NCBI GenBank assembly: GCA_024364735.1
Contig: JAGFNQ010008734.1
Coordinates: 186,001-250,000, forward strand
Reading direction: 5' to 3'
Source: Boesenbergia rotunda
Taxonomy: Eukaryota; Streptophyta; Magnoliopsida; Zingiberales; Zingiberaceae
DNA length: 64,000 nucleotides
Notes under the pieces: generated by a model
Told to the model about the DNA's origin: nothing
The model's database searches: none
Seen by the model: the letters and a program-made list of their open reading frames with translations, nothing else
Shown here: in pieces, positions 41,993 to 54,448 of the stretch
Numbering within the stretch: position 1 is the first letter of the stretch
How the letters are laid out: each line of letters starts with the position of its first letter
Program-made: the position numbers and the translations under genes

Positions 41993-44454
41993 TGTTGGGA
42001 CCGGGTGCATGTCGACAAGGATACGAGTTCGTAAAATTTTAAATTTTTACATGCAGCGGAAGAGTTAGCATAAAATAATTTTCTAAATTATTTTAACCAT
42101 GTATCTAGCATGCAACCTTATGATGTGTTGACGTAATCATAAATTAAAACTTTGCGAAAAAGTAAACTAATTCACCAAGTACCTCGCGTAACTCGAAGTA
42201 AGGGACGAGATCCAATCGTAGCGTCCCTTGGAAGCTTCGCCTCTATTCGCGTCCACACCGAGTTCTCTTCGGGATGACTTCGCAAAGTCACGAGTTTTGT
42301 GCCGACGAGAACTACTAGATTCTCGGAAGGCACAACTAGAAGAACAAGAGAAAAGATAGGAAACTAACCAATAAGTTAACGGAATCAAAATTCCGAGAAG
42401 GAGGGAGATGTGATCCACTTCTTCTTCTTCTTGTTTGGCTTCTCCTTGGTGATCCTTGCTCACGCCAACCACTTGGAGGGATGAGGGTGCGCCGGCCCTA
42501 ACTTGGACAAGGGGAGCCGGCCCTAATCTTCAAGGAGGGCGCCGACACTAAGGGGAAGAGAGGGAGAAGAGAATAAGAGAGAGAGAGGGAGAGAGTTAAT
42601 ATCTTGCTCGCTATTTCGATTAGAACTAAGGGCTTGCCTTTGGTTCCTTTATATAGTAGCATCTCCCTTGCCAAGTCTCCCTCTTAACGGAATTAACGGA
42701 ATTAGTTATCATAAGAAATTTATCCTATAAATTCTCTTATGAATTATTCCGTTTAAACCAAGTTTTATTATAACTAACTTTATAATAAAACTAATTAGTT
42801 ATCATAAGAAATTTATTCTATAAATTCTCTTATGAATTATTCCGTTTAAACCAAGTTTTATTATAACTAACTTTATAATAAAACTAATTAGTTATCATAA
42901 GAAATTTATCCTATAAATTCTCTTATGAATTTTATTATAACTAACTTTATAATAAAACTAATTAATCTCCCCTTTTATTATGGAATAAATTTTATAAGAA
43001 ATTTATAAACTTTCATATTATAGAAAAATCAATTCATAATCGATTTTATAAAATTAAAATAAACCATTTCATGGATCATTTTAATTTCCATAAAAAGAAT
43101 AAATTTCTATAAATTTATTTATATAAATTTCTTTACACAAATTTATTTATCCATAATTTATAAAACAAATCGTACTAGATTTATTTTATTAATTAAACCA
43201 ATTAAATTGGTTTCTTCCCTTTAATGTGGCCGGCCAACCCAAGGGGTTTGGCACCCTCTTTGGCCGGCCAAACCAAGCCGAACCGATTGCGAATTAAACT
43301 CATTTAATTCGCCCAATAAGCCTTCAAAAGACTTAGCCATTTTTAGCTTCCATTGCGCCTCTGATTAACTCAGATTCGACTTATTTCTCTTGATTGGAAA
43401 ATCCAATTTTCAACTCGTTTTAAATCCCTCGGATTACTCGTAGTGCGTGTGACTAAATAGGCTTTCGATTTATGTTGGCCGTCTATAATCAACTAATTAT
43501 AGAACAATCATGAGTGGCACCCAGTAGTACATCATGACCCCCAATTAATCGAAAGATCAACGGTTGACCTCAGAAAGAATTCCGAAACCCTTCAGCAGCT
43601 CTAATGAATCGTGCCCCATTCCCTTCACCATCTTATACCCACTTGGTTCAGGACACGGTCTATTTGTGTCAGTCCCCACTAGGCTGACTACGTCACACCT
43701 AGCCCAAGTAATGTCTTTCTCGTCCTTTGGATTTCTAATTACTCTCATGTATTTTAGAGACTCGCACTCCAAACATGATATACTCTGGCCAGAGGTTTTG
43801 AGTAACAATCCGACGATAGGCCTGGGCATACATCTCCTCGCAAGGAGTGGTGAATCCTTTGTAGGTTGTTCAAACATCTTCGGGCACTTCGGCTTATACC
43901 CAATCATCCTGGGTCCACACCTCCTTGGAGATGCTTGCTTAAGATGTTAAAGTATAAGTCTCCATGACCAAGATGACTTGAACACCGCAAGTCAAAGGAA
44001 CATCGCACTTAAGCCGCAGTAAGAACTTCATTGACATTTCTATATAGATTCCATATGAAGTTTCACAGCTAGTCACTCCAATAAACTAGTTCCCTTAACT
44101 AGCATCCATGTTTATCTCCGGACATCCCAATGTCACCAGCCAGTGAGAATCAGCTGATTAGAGAATAACCCATGCTAGTCTCAATAGAATTGATAGTGTC
44201 CGTATTTATCAATTCATCGACTAGGGATATTTTCAATACTTCACATTTGCGCATTTAGAGATAATCACTAGTTGTGATCCCATCACAAATTCTCTTATGC
44301 TGTGAGTTATATTGCGGACATTCAGTAGATGAGTTTAAGATCCCAATCAAATACACAAGCATGTATACTCAAATAGTGAATTATCATTTATTAAAATAAA
44401 TGTTTTACAATCATAAGGCGATTGCCTTAGGACACTTCTCTCATATCACTAACA
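41993..44454 (-). repeat. 3' LTR of full-length copia
   Basis: 2462 bp. On the minus strand it starts TGTTAGTGAT and ends GGTCCCAACA. TATA box TATATAAA at 42655-42648. A 93-bp AT-rich segment is repeated about 2.6 times (starts at 42702, 42795 and 42888). The GC-rich ggccggc-containing leader part and a conserved 116-codon frame (43907-43557) also occur in the other LTRs. Confidence 0.96.
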
Positions 44455-44468
44455 AACTCCCACTTGGC

Positions 44469-47400
44469 CTAATGCCAATCGCTACGGTATCCAATACCAC
44501 AAGCTCTAACATGACCCTCAAACTTGCTCTGAGGCAAGGCCTTTGTTAAAGGATCTGCTAAATTTCTTTCAGTGGGAATTTTCTCAATTTGTATATCACT
44601 CCTACTTATAATTTCTCTGATCAGATGATAGCGGCGAAGCACGTGTTTGGATCGCTGATGAGACCTTGGTTCCTTTGCTTGTGCAATAGCTCCATTGTTG
44701 TCGCAGTAAACCGGCACTGCATCATCAATGGTTGGAACCACGCCAAGTTCGGAGACGAACTTCTTGATCCAGACTGCTTCCTTTGCTGCTTCCGAAGCTG
44801 CGATATATTCCGCTTCCGTGGTGGAATCCGCTACGGTGTCTTGTTTGGAACTTTTCCAACTTACTGCGCCTCCATTCAAATAAATACGTATCCAGACTGA
44901 GATTTGGAGTCATCCTTATCTGTCTGGAAACTGGCATCTGTATACCCACGTATTACCATATCTCCTTCTCCATATATTAGGAACACATCCTTAGTTCTTC
45001 TTAAGTACTTAAGGATTGTCTTAACAGCCGCCCAATGATCCATTCCTGGATCCGACTGGTATCTGCTTGTGACGCTCAAAGCATACGATACATCGGGCCT
45101 TGTACATAACATAGCATACATGATAGATCCTATCGCGGATGCATAAGGAATCTTATTCATGCAAATCCTCTCGTCTTCTGTGCGCGGACACATAGACTTT
45201 GAAAGGTTGATCCCATGCCTGATGGGAAGGTAACCTTTCTTGGATTCCGACATGCTAAACCTTTTTAGCACTCGGTCTATATATGTAGACTGCGAAAGAC
45301 CAAGCAACCGTTTTGATCTATCTCTATAGATTCTAATCCCAAGGATATAGGTTGCTTCTCCCAGGTCTTTCATGGAGAAAGTTTTGGACAACCAAATTTT
45401 AACTGTCTGTAAGACTGATATATCGTTTCCTATAAGTAATATGTCATCGACATATAATACTAGGAATACGACTGCACTCCCACTAACCTTCTTGTACACA
45501 CAAGGTTCGTCAGGATTTTGTGAGAAATCAAACTTTTTGATTGTCTCATCAAAACGGATGTTCCAGCTCCTAGATGCTTGCTTCAGTCCATATATGGATC
45601 GTCGAAGCTTGCATACTTTGGTTTTATCAACCGATGTGAAACCTTCAGGTTGTATCATGTATACATCCTCAAGCAGGTTTCCGTTAAGGAAAGCTGTTTT
45701 CACATCCATTTGCCATATCTCATAATCATAATGAGCTGCTATGGCTAGGAGCATCCGAATGGATTTAAGCATAGCTACTGGCGAATAGGTTTCGTCATAA
45801 TCAATTCCTTGCTTCTGACGATATCCTTTTGCCACTAATCTAGCCTTAAAGGTAACAACATTACCTTCCATGTCGGTTTTCTTCTTGAAAACCCACTTGC
45901 ACCCTATGGGCTTAATCCCTTCAGGTGGGTTAACCAAGTCCCATACTTGGTTTTCGTACATGGAATCCATTTCCGACTTCATGGCCTCAAGCCATTTGTC
46001 CCTTTCTGAACTTTTCAGAACATCTTCATAACTGATAGGTTCGTCATCGCTTATGAGTAACACGTCGTTCGATTCACTTACGAGAAATCCGTATCTCTCT
46101 GGAATATTGCGTGTCCTATCAGATCTACGAAGAGGTGGTGTAGTTTTAGGTTCAACTGATAGCTCATCATTATGAGGTATTGGTTGTGGGTCTAGACTAG
46201 GTGTCTCTGTAATGTCTATTGGAGTTTCTTGAACTTCATCAAGTTCAATCCCACTCCCACTGTTTTCTTGTAAAAGAAATTCTTTTTCCAGAAATACAGC
46301 ATGCCTTGAAACAAACACCTTTTGTTCCAAGGGATGATAGAATTGGTAACCCTTCGTTTCCTTAGGGTATCCAATAAATAGACATTTATCAGACTTAGCA
46401 TCCAATTTGTCTGATACAATCCGCTTCACATAAGCAGGACAACCCCATATCTTAAGGTGAGTTAAGTGGGGTTTCTTACTATTCCATGTCTCATATGGAG
46501 TAGTAGAGACTATCTTGGTCGGGACTCTGTTTAGCAAGTAAACAGCTGTCTTAAGTGCATAGCCCCAAAAGGATTTTGGAAGAGTTGCATGATTCATCAT
46601 CGACCTAACCATGTCCATCAAGGTTCGGTTGCGCCTCTCAGATACACCATTATGCTGTGGTGTATACGGCGGAGTCCATTGGGATAATATCCCATTGTCC
46701 CTAAGATAATCTTGAAACTCTTGACTTAAGTATTCACCACCCCGATCGGATCGAAGTATACTTTTGCCAAGCTGTTTCTCTACTTCATTTCTGAACTCTT
46801 TGAATTTCTCAAAGGCTTCAGATTTGTGTTTCATCAAGAACACGTACCCGAATCGTGAGTGATCATCGATAAAGGTGATGAAGTAGCTATAGCCTCCTTG
46901 TGCAAGAGTTGACATTGGTACACATACATCAGTATGTATTAGACCAAGCAATTCTCCCACTGGATTACCTTTTCCGGAAAAGGGTAATTTGGTTATCTTG
47001 CCTTTTAAGCATGATTCACATGTATCAAATGAACCGGGTTCAAATGATTCCAAAATTCCACATCGGTGTAATTCGGTCATGCGTTTCTTACTTACATGGC
47101 CAAGACGGCAATGCCAAGTGTAGGAGTCTATTCGATTATCTATTCGAGCACGTTTGTTGCTAACTTCGATATTGAAAACGTCACTGGATAAATCTAACGT
47201 GTAGATACCATTGCACAAAGTTCCATTCCCATAAAGAACGCCATTTAAAGTTATGTAACAACAATTGTTACTAAAAGTTAAATGATAACCCTTTTCATTC
47301 AAACATGAAATAGATACAATGTTCTTTATTAACGAAGGAACAAAATAACAATTATCCAATTCTAAGACACGTCCTGTAGGGAGCTTTAGCAAATATGTTC

Positions 47401-48010
47401 CGATGGCAACAGCAGCAATCTTTGCTCCGTTTCCAACTCGCAAATTCGCTTCTCCCTTGACGAGTCTTCTTCTATTCCTTAGCCCCTGTATGTCATTACA
47501 TATATGTGAGCTACACCCAGTATCAAGTACCCATGTGTTTGAGGAAATAGAGTGACATTCAATAACGAAGATACTTGAAGAGGATAGGGCATCGGATGCC
47601 TTCTCTTTCAAGGACTCAAGATAAACCTTGCAGTTTCTTCGCCAGTGACCCTCCTTGCCACAGTGATGGCAAGTGCCTTTTAGGGTATTTTCAGTCTTTT
47701 TGGCCTTTTTCTTCTTTCCCTTATTCTGTTCTTTGGCCTTCCTCTTAGAACCTTTCTTCGAGGAACCAACTAACAGTACCGTCTTTTGATCCTGCTTCAC
47801 AGAAGGCTCTACAGTCTTCAGCAGGTTGAGCAACTCAGGAAACTGGTCCAGAGTTGCATTTTCAGGAGGACGGTTGGGAAGTTGATCTTCAAGGACATAA
47901 GCAAGCTTCTCTGCCTTGAGGACTATCCTCAGGTTTCGAAGCCAGTCCATGAAGTTTGGCCCAGTCAGTTTATTGGTGTCCAAAATGGAACGCAAATTCA
48001 GAGAAGACAT
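44469..48010 (-). pseudogene. Copia gag-pol polyprotein, one frameshift, shortened gag
   Basis: From ATG at 48010 the frame is open for 1044 codons. Gag N-terminus (residues 1-57), then an abrupt join to PELLNLLKT, so the central UBN2-type part of gag appears to be missing in frame. The CCHC knuckle CHHCGKEGHWRRNC is at about 114-127 and protease DTG at 163-165. The pre-integrase WHCRLGH is near 299; integrase D361, D422 and E458 have a 35-residue last spacing. RT has QMDVKTAFLNG at 767-777 and YVDD at 853-856. RNase H begins GYTDASFQ. A one-base loss near 44880 shifts the frame; RNase H continues at 44879-44469 (VYCDNNGAIAQAKEPRSHQR, TKALPQSKFEGH). All catalytic residues seen are kept, so loss of function may be recent. 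Confidence 0.92.
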
Positions 48011-50227
48011 GATCGAGTGATTATCCTAGAAATACAAATTGAGCTTATGTGAGAAGAATGATTAAAGAATGTATCAATATACATAAATTGAAATCCTATT
48101 TATTTTTCAAATTGAATAACCCTTTTTATCAATTCGGGAGATCGTAGGAACATCTCCAAATAGGTTGATATCCAACCATAGGTAAGAACAACCATGGCTG
48201 TGGCCATCAAGTTATTCTTAGCTATGAAGGTAGGTAATTATACCGATTACACATCACATATATGTAACTATCACATTATGCTATCAACTAATTGAATGTT
48301 TGCATAAAACATTGGGTTGTTAACTCATTAACAAGTATGCAACAATATACATCGCACCCAACTGCACCTCTCTTTACATCGACCTTGGCTGTGGCACAAC
48401 AAATCGATGCTCCAAGCTTAAGGCTGACCCATTAATCAAGAAATAGTTTTAATATGGTTAGAGCTCATTCAACCGTTTAGTCAGGCTTGGATGTGTCCAA
48501 CAACCAAAACTAAGGATTGACCTCTGACTCCAACTATATATCCATAAACTAATTCCATGGTTTGAACATGTTGAGGTTCAAGCTGGGCATGTGTCCATCA
48601 ACCCAAACGAGAAACANCCTATTTTTTCAAATTGAATAACCCTTTTTATCAATTCGGGAGATCGTAGGAACATCTCCAAATAGGTTGATATCCAACCATA
48701 GTAAGAACAACCATGGCTGTGGCCATCAAGTTATTCTTAGCTATGAAGGTAGGTAATTATACCGATTACACATCACATATATGTAACTATCACATTATGC
48801 TATCAACTAATTGAATGTTTGCATAAACATTGGGTTGTTAACTCATTAACAAGTATGCAACTTTATACATAGCACCCAACTGCACCTCTCTTTACATCGA
48901 CCTTGGCTGTGGCACAACAAATCGATGCTCCAAGCTTAAGGCTGACCCATTAATCAAGAAATAGTTTTAATATGGTTGGAGCTCATTCAACCGTTTAGTC
49001 AGGCTTGGATGTGTCCAACAACCAAAACTAAGGATTGACCTCTGACTCCAACTATATTATTCATAAACTAATTCCATGGTTTGAACATGTTGAGGTTCAA
49101 GCTGGGCATGAATGTGTCCATCAACCCAAACGAGAAACAAAACTCCGATTCTAGCCATATTAATGGAAGGTGTTGGCCTTAATATTTTGTAAGGGATTTT
49201 GGGTTCATCCTTTCTTTTCTAAGCACATTCATGACATAGAATTATGTCATGATAACGATTTCCTTAATAAAGTACGTATGTGACTTAATTTATCAAGTCT
49301 CATTATTTGAATTAGGAACCGGATTTCCTAATTCTAATTTCATACTTATTTAAGGAATTGTTTTGGGATACAATTTCCTAAATTGTCATAATCAATTTCG
49401 GAAATAATATGTTTAAGACTTTGATTTCTCTAAATCAAATCTTATTTAAATTAAGAGACAATCCCTTAATTCAACCAATATTATTTTCATGAAAATCTCA
49501 TTTAAGAAACTCTATAGGAAACCATTTTCCTAATTAATTTTGGAGACAATAATATGTAAGAGCATCACCTCTTAAACATATTTTATTCATGGATTTAATT
49601 AATTACAACAAATCGTTTTCTAAGGGTGGCTCCCCGAGGCTCAGATACCTAAAGAAAAGTAATTTGTTGTAAATCCAATTGGACGGCTCCCCGAGGCTCG
49701 ATCCAAATCAAACATGACAATTTCAATTAAAATTGGGAAATTAAATTACAACAACTTAAATTGGACGGCTCCCCGAGGCTCAATCCAAAATAAAGAATTT
49801 TGTTGTCAATTTAAAAAACCAATTCAAATTTAATTGTCAATTAACTGTCCATGAATTTGTCTAGACTTTCTTAAAAGAAAGTGCCCAAAATTGCGAGATT
49901 TCATAAATACGTTTTCAGAATAATTGTAAGTTTCTGGTACAAAGGAAACTTACATATTTCCAAAATTGGAAAATTTCTAAAATAGAAAAATTTCCAAAAT
50001 TGGAAAGTTTCCAAAGATGGGAAGTTTTCACAATTATTATAAAATTTCAGAAATTAGAAAATTTCAAACGTTTGCGAAATTTCATGAGGATTTCCAAACT
50101 TTGAAATTCCTAAATCTAAAATTTATTATAATTTGAAAGTTTCCATAATTGAAATTTTTTTTCCGAAATTGAGATCATGACAAAGTTTTCCACAAAACAA
50201 TTATATGATTAAGTCGAACACTAACCG
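48011..50227 (-). other. Leader of full-length copia
   Basis: 2.2 kb between PBS and gag without a supported ORF. It holds a 0.52-kb tandem duplication around a single N, three copies of a ggctccccgaggctc motif (near 49627, 49684 and 49765), and a stretch rich in small tttccaaaattggaaa palindromes (49950-50165). Confidence 0.75.
48095..49139. repeat. 0.52-kb direct duplication separated by one N
   Basis: 48095-48616 and 48618-49139 are near-identical direct copies, differing by a few substitutions and indels (for example catgtgtcc versus catgaatgtgtcc). The base at 48617 is N. Confidence 0.95.
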
Positions 50228-50239
50228 GCTCTGATACCA
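50228..50239 (-). promoter_or_regulatory. Primer-binding site of full-length copia
   Basis: Minus strand TGGTATCAGAGC, one base inside the 5' LTR. Confidence 0.94.
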
Positions 50240-50240
50240 C

Positions 50241-52708
50241 TGTTGGGACCGGGTGCATGTCGACAAGGATACGGGTTCGTAAAATTTTAAATTTTTACGT
50301 GCAGCGGAAGAGTTAGCATAAAATAATTTTCTAAATTATTTTAACCACGTATCTAGCATGCAACCTTATGATGTGTTGACGTAATCATAAATTAAAACTT
50401 TGTGAAAAAGTAAACTAATTCACCAAGTACCTCGTGTAACTCGAAGTAAGGGACGAGATCCAACCGTAGCGTCCCTTGGAAGCTTCGCCTCTATTCGCGT
50501 CCACGCCGAGTTCTCTTCGGGATGACTTCGCAAAGTCACGAGTTTTGTGCCGACGAGAACTACTAGATTCTCGGAAGGCACAACTAGAAGAACAAGAGAA
50601 AAGATAGGAAACTAACCAATAAGTTAACGGAATCAAAATTCCGAGAAGGAGGGAGATGTGATCCGCTTCTTCTTCTTCTTGTTTGGCTTCTCCTTGGTGA
50701 TCCTTGCTCACGCCAACCACTTGGACGGATGAGGGTGCGCCGGCCCTAACTTGGACAAGGGGAGCCGGCCCTAATCTTCAAGGAGGGCGCCGACCCTAAG
50801 GGGAAGAGAGGGAGAAGAGAATAAGAGAGAGAGAGAGAGAGAGAGAGAGTTAATCTCTTGCTCGCTATTTCGATTAGAACTAAGGGTTTGCCTTTGGTTC
50901 CTTTATATAGTAGCATCTCCCTTGCCAAGTCTCCCTCTTAACGGAATTAACGGAATTAGTTATCATAAGAAATTTATCCTATAAATTCTCTTATGAATTA
51001 TTCCGTTTAAACCAAGTTTTATTATAACTAACTTTATAATAAAACTAATTAGTTATCATAAGAAATTTATTCTATAAATTCTCTTATGAATTATTCCGTT
51101 TAAACCAAGTTTTATTATAACTAACTTTATAATAAAACTAATTAGTTATCATAAGAAATTTATCCTATAAATTCTCTTATGAATTTTATTATAACTAACT
51201 TTATAATAAAACTAATTAATCTCCCCTTTTATTATGGAATAAATTTTATAAGAAATTTATAAACTTTCTTATTATGGAAAAATCAATTCATAATCGATTT
51301 TATAACATTAAAATAAACCATTTCATGGATCATTTTAATTTCCATAAAAAGAATAAATTTATATAAATTTATTTATATAAATTTCTTTACACAAATTTAT
51401 TTATCCATAATTTATAAAACAAATCGCACTAGATTTATTTTATTAATTAAACCAATTAAATTGGTTTTTTCCCTTTAATGTGGCCGGCCAACCCAAGGGG
51501 TTTGGCACCCTCTTTGGCCGGCCAAACCAAGCCGAACCGATTGCGAATTAAACTTATTTAATTCGCCCAATAAGCCTTCAAAAGACTTAGCCATTTTTAG
51601 CTTCCATTGCGCCTCTGATTAACTCAGATTCGACTTATTTCTCTTGATTGAAAAATCCAATTTTCAACTCATTTTAAATCCCTCGGATTACTCGTAGTGC
51701 GTGTGACTAAATAGGCTTTCGATTTATGTTGGCCGTCTATAATTAACTAATTATAGAACGATCATGAGTGGCACCCAGTAGTACATCATGACCCCCAATT
51801 AATCGAAAGATCAACGGTTGACCTCAGAAAGAATTTCGAAACCCTTCAGCAGCTCTAATAAATCGTGCCCCATTCCCTTCACCATCTTATACCCACTTGG
51901 TTCAGGACACGGTCTATTTGTGTTAGTCCCCACTAGGCTGACTACGTCACACCTAGCCCAAGTAATGTCTTTCTCGTCCTTTGGATTTCTAATTACTCTC
52001 ATGTATTTTAGAGACTCCCACTCCAAGCATGATATACTCTGGCCAGAGATTTTGAGTAACAATCCGACGATAGGCCTGGGCATACATCTCCTCGCAAGGA
52101 GTGGTGAATCCTTTGTAGGTTATTCAAACATCTTCGGGCACTTCGGCTTATACCCAATCATCCTGGGTCCACACCTCCTTGGAGATGCTTGCTTAAGATG
52201 TTAAAGTATAAGTCTCCATGACCAAGATGACTTGAACACCGCAAGTCAAAGGAACATCGCACTTAAGCCGCAGTAAGAACTTCATTGACATTTCTATATA
52301 GATTCCATATGAAGTTTCACAGCTAGTCACTCCAATAAACTAGTTCCCTTAACTAGCATCCATGTTTATCTCCGGACATCCCAATGTCACCAGCCAGTGA
52401 GAATCAGCTGATTAGAGAATAACCCATGCTAGTCTCAACAGAATTGATAGTGTCCGTATTTATCAATTCATCGACTAGGGATATTTTCAATACTTCACAT
52501 TTGCGCATTTAGAGATAATCACTAGTTGTGATCCCATCACAAATTCTCTTATGCTGTGAGTTGTATTGCGGACATTCAGTAGATGAGTTTAAGATCCCAA
52601 TCAAATACACAAGCATGTATACTCAAATAGTGAATTATCATTTATTAAAATAAATATTTTACAATCATAAGACAATTGCCTTAGGACACTTCTCTCATAT
52701 CACTAACA
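50241..52708 (-). repeat. 5' LTR of full-length copia
   Basis: 2468 bp. TATA box TATATAAA at 50909-50902, the same 93-bp internal repeat (from 50956), and a (GA)n run near 50828-50848 that is longer than in the 3' LTR. Confidence 0.96.
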
Positions 52709-53425
52709 ACCTCTCCACAAAATTTGAGAATTTTTTGGAGATTTGTGGGATTTCTGGTGCATTTCTGAAATTGGGTCAGAAATGTTGAAAATGAGATTTT
52801 CAGGGTGCCAGTCGACTGGGGCAGAGGGCAGTCGACTAGTAAAGGCTGATTTTTTTTGTTTCAGCAGTCAAAAGTTGTCCAAATGATGTAAAACAAATGT
52901 ATAATCTTATGGGGGTTAGTATACTGTGTTTATGATCATTAGAGGTTAAAAAATCCAATAAGAGAGAAATTGTTGGAGTCTTTTTGATGTGTGGCAAAAG
53001 GGGAGAAGTGTTGGGTTTAAGTGGGAAACTAAACACACCTTTGCAAAAAATTCTTGGTCAAAAGTGAGCTTAGGTAAAGGGGGAGCATTGCTGCTCATTT
53101 GGTGGCAAAAGGGAAACTTTGGAAAGGTTCTTAAAAAGCCTTTGTAAGTCCAATATAGGGGGAACCTTGGAGAGGTTCTTAAAAAACCCGTTTTGGTAAA
53201 AGTCCTAAACTCTTGGGGAGGTTAGGTGTTGGGATGCCTTGTGATAGGATTCATGCATGTTTGCATTGCATATGCATTGGCGGTGTAAGTCGAAGGTGAA
53301 GCCTTGGCAACGTAAATCCAAATGGTTATTAGTTGGCAACATAAATCCAAATGGTTATTAGCATTGTATTTGCTATTTGTTTTTCTTAACTTAAACGTAT
53401 TGCCAAACATCAAAAAGGGAGAGAT
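52709..53425 (+). other. 3' region of gag-only copy 3 with polypurine tract
   Basis: Begins with the duplicated acctc and continues the non-coding 3' region, colinear with 1368-2024 of copy 1. One cagtcgactg at about 52809 and a second, degenerate, near 52831. It ends in aaaaagggagagat (53412-53425). Confidence 0.75.
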
Positions 53426-54443
53426 TGTTAGGGCAATCTATGGTCCGGAGTGACCATGTGTTTTGATATTTGGGCAAAGAGTTTAAGTTAGGTTTACCCT
53501 TGTATTTGATATGTGTATTTGAGTGTGCAGGTTTACATGATACACATTGACTTAGTTGGACGGCTTCGGGTCCGGTGAAGGATGGTGTGAGGAGACAAGC
53601 CGTGGACTTGTATACATCTGAGGGACCGTGGAGAATGCAGGGACGATGAGCCAAGGGAAGTGGACTTCGAGGCATACGTGAAGGGTGGTATGGGAGACAG
53701 GGCGTGAGCTTGCATGCATCTGAGGGACAAGAGCCAAAGTCGAAGAGGGCTTGAAGGCAACAGGTCGAGGCTGCTGAGTGGAGAGTCAACTGAGTCGTGA
53801 GGGGTCGAGTGCCGAGGGAATTATACTCGGGAAATCCTAGGGTTCGGGTGCTGAGAGAATTGTACTCGGGAAGGGAAACCTTAGGTTTAGGGGTGAACCA
53901 GTCGACTGATGCTTGATCAGTCGACTGATGATGCCCACAGAAAGATCAGTCGAATGCCCCTGGAGCAATCGACTGATAGCCGCTGAAATTCGAATGTTAG
54001 GTTGTAACGTTCGAATCTGAGTGGGGCCAGTCGACTGACCTTGGACCAGTCGATTGGTAACGGTCATTTCAGCCTAGAGCACTATTTAAAGGGGCTCGAT
54101 TTTGGCTGAGAGTTCTTGACGAAATTAGCTTTGGTTAAAGGCCAATTAGTAGTTTAAGAGCTCAGGAAGGTGTTGCGGGTTGTAGCGAGGTTTTTCCGTC
54201 CACAAGGAGTTACACGAGCTAGCCAGAGGTCTTCCGGGGAGTCATCCATCGACGGATCGAGATCGTCCACCTTACGGACAGCCGTGGAGTAGGAGCTTCA
54301 TTTCCGAACCACGTAAATTGGTATGTCTCCTTAGTTGTTAGTTTTAGTTTAATTGCATGTCCGCTTGCGCACTAACAACGTGTAGGAAGAGAATCGAAAA
54401 GTTGCTAGCTATTCACCCCCTAGCAAACGACAAGGTCGTAATA
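53426..54443 (+). repeat. 3' LTR of gag-only copy 3
   Basis: 1018 bp. Begins TGTTAGGGC and ends ..GGTCGTAATA, where the 5' LTR has GGTCCCAACA, so the terminal CA has mutated to TA. The border is confirmed by the TSD ttggg that follows. Confidence 0.88.
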
Positions 54444-54448
54444 TTGGG

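Larger units (their letters stand above)
41993..52708 (-). mobile_element. Full-length copia retrotransposon with 2.46-kb LTRs
   Basis: LTRs at 41993-44454 and 50241-52708, identical TSD acctc at 41988-41992 and 52709-52713, a PBS, a long leader, a nearly intact gag-pol frame and a PPT. Long LTRs and gag-pol in one frame suggest an Angela/TAR-like copia lineage; the lineage is a judgement, not tested. The solo LTR at 8645-10934 belongs to the same family. Confidence 0.96.
38977..54443 (+). mobile_element. Gag-only LTR retrotransposon, copy 3 (complete, with nested copia)
   Basis: LTRs at 38977-39972 and 53426-54443 are flanked by identical ttggg (38972-38976 and 54444-54448). PBS, a broken gag, a 3' region and a polypurine tract are in the expected order, and no pol is present outside the nested copia at 41993-52708. 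Without that insertion the element is about 4.75 kb. Same family as copies 1 and 2; fits the TR-GAG class. Confidence 0.9.
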
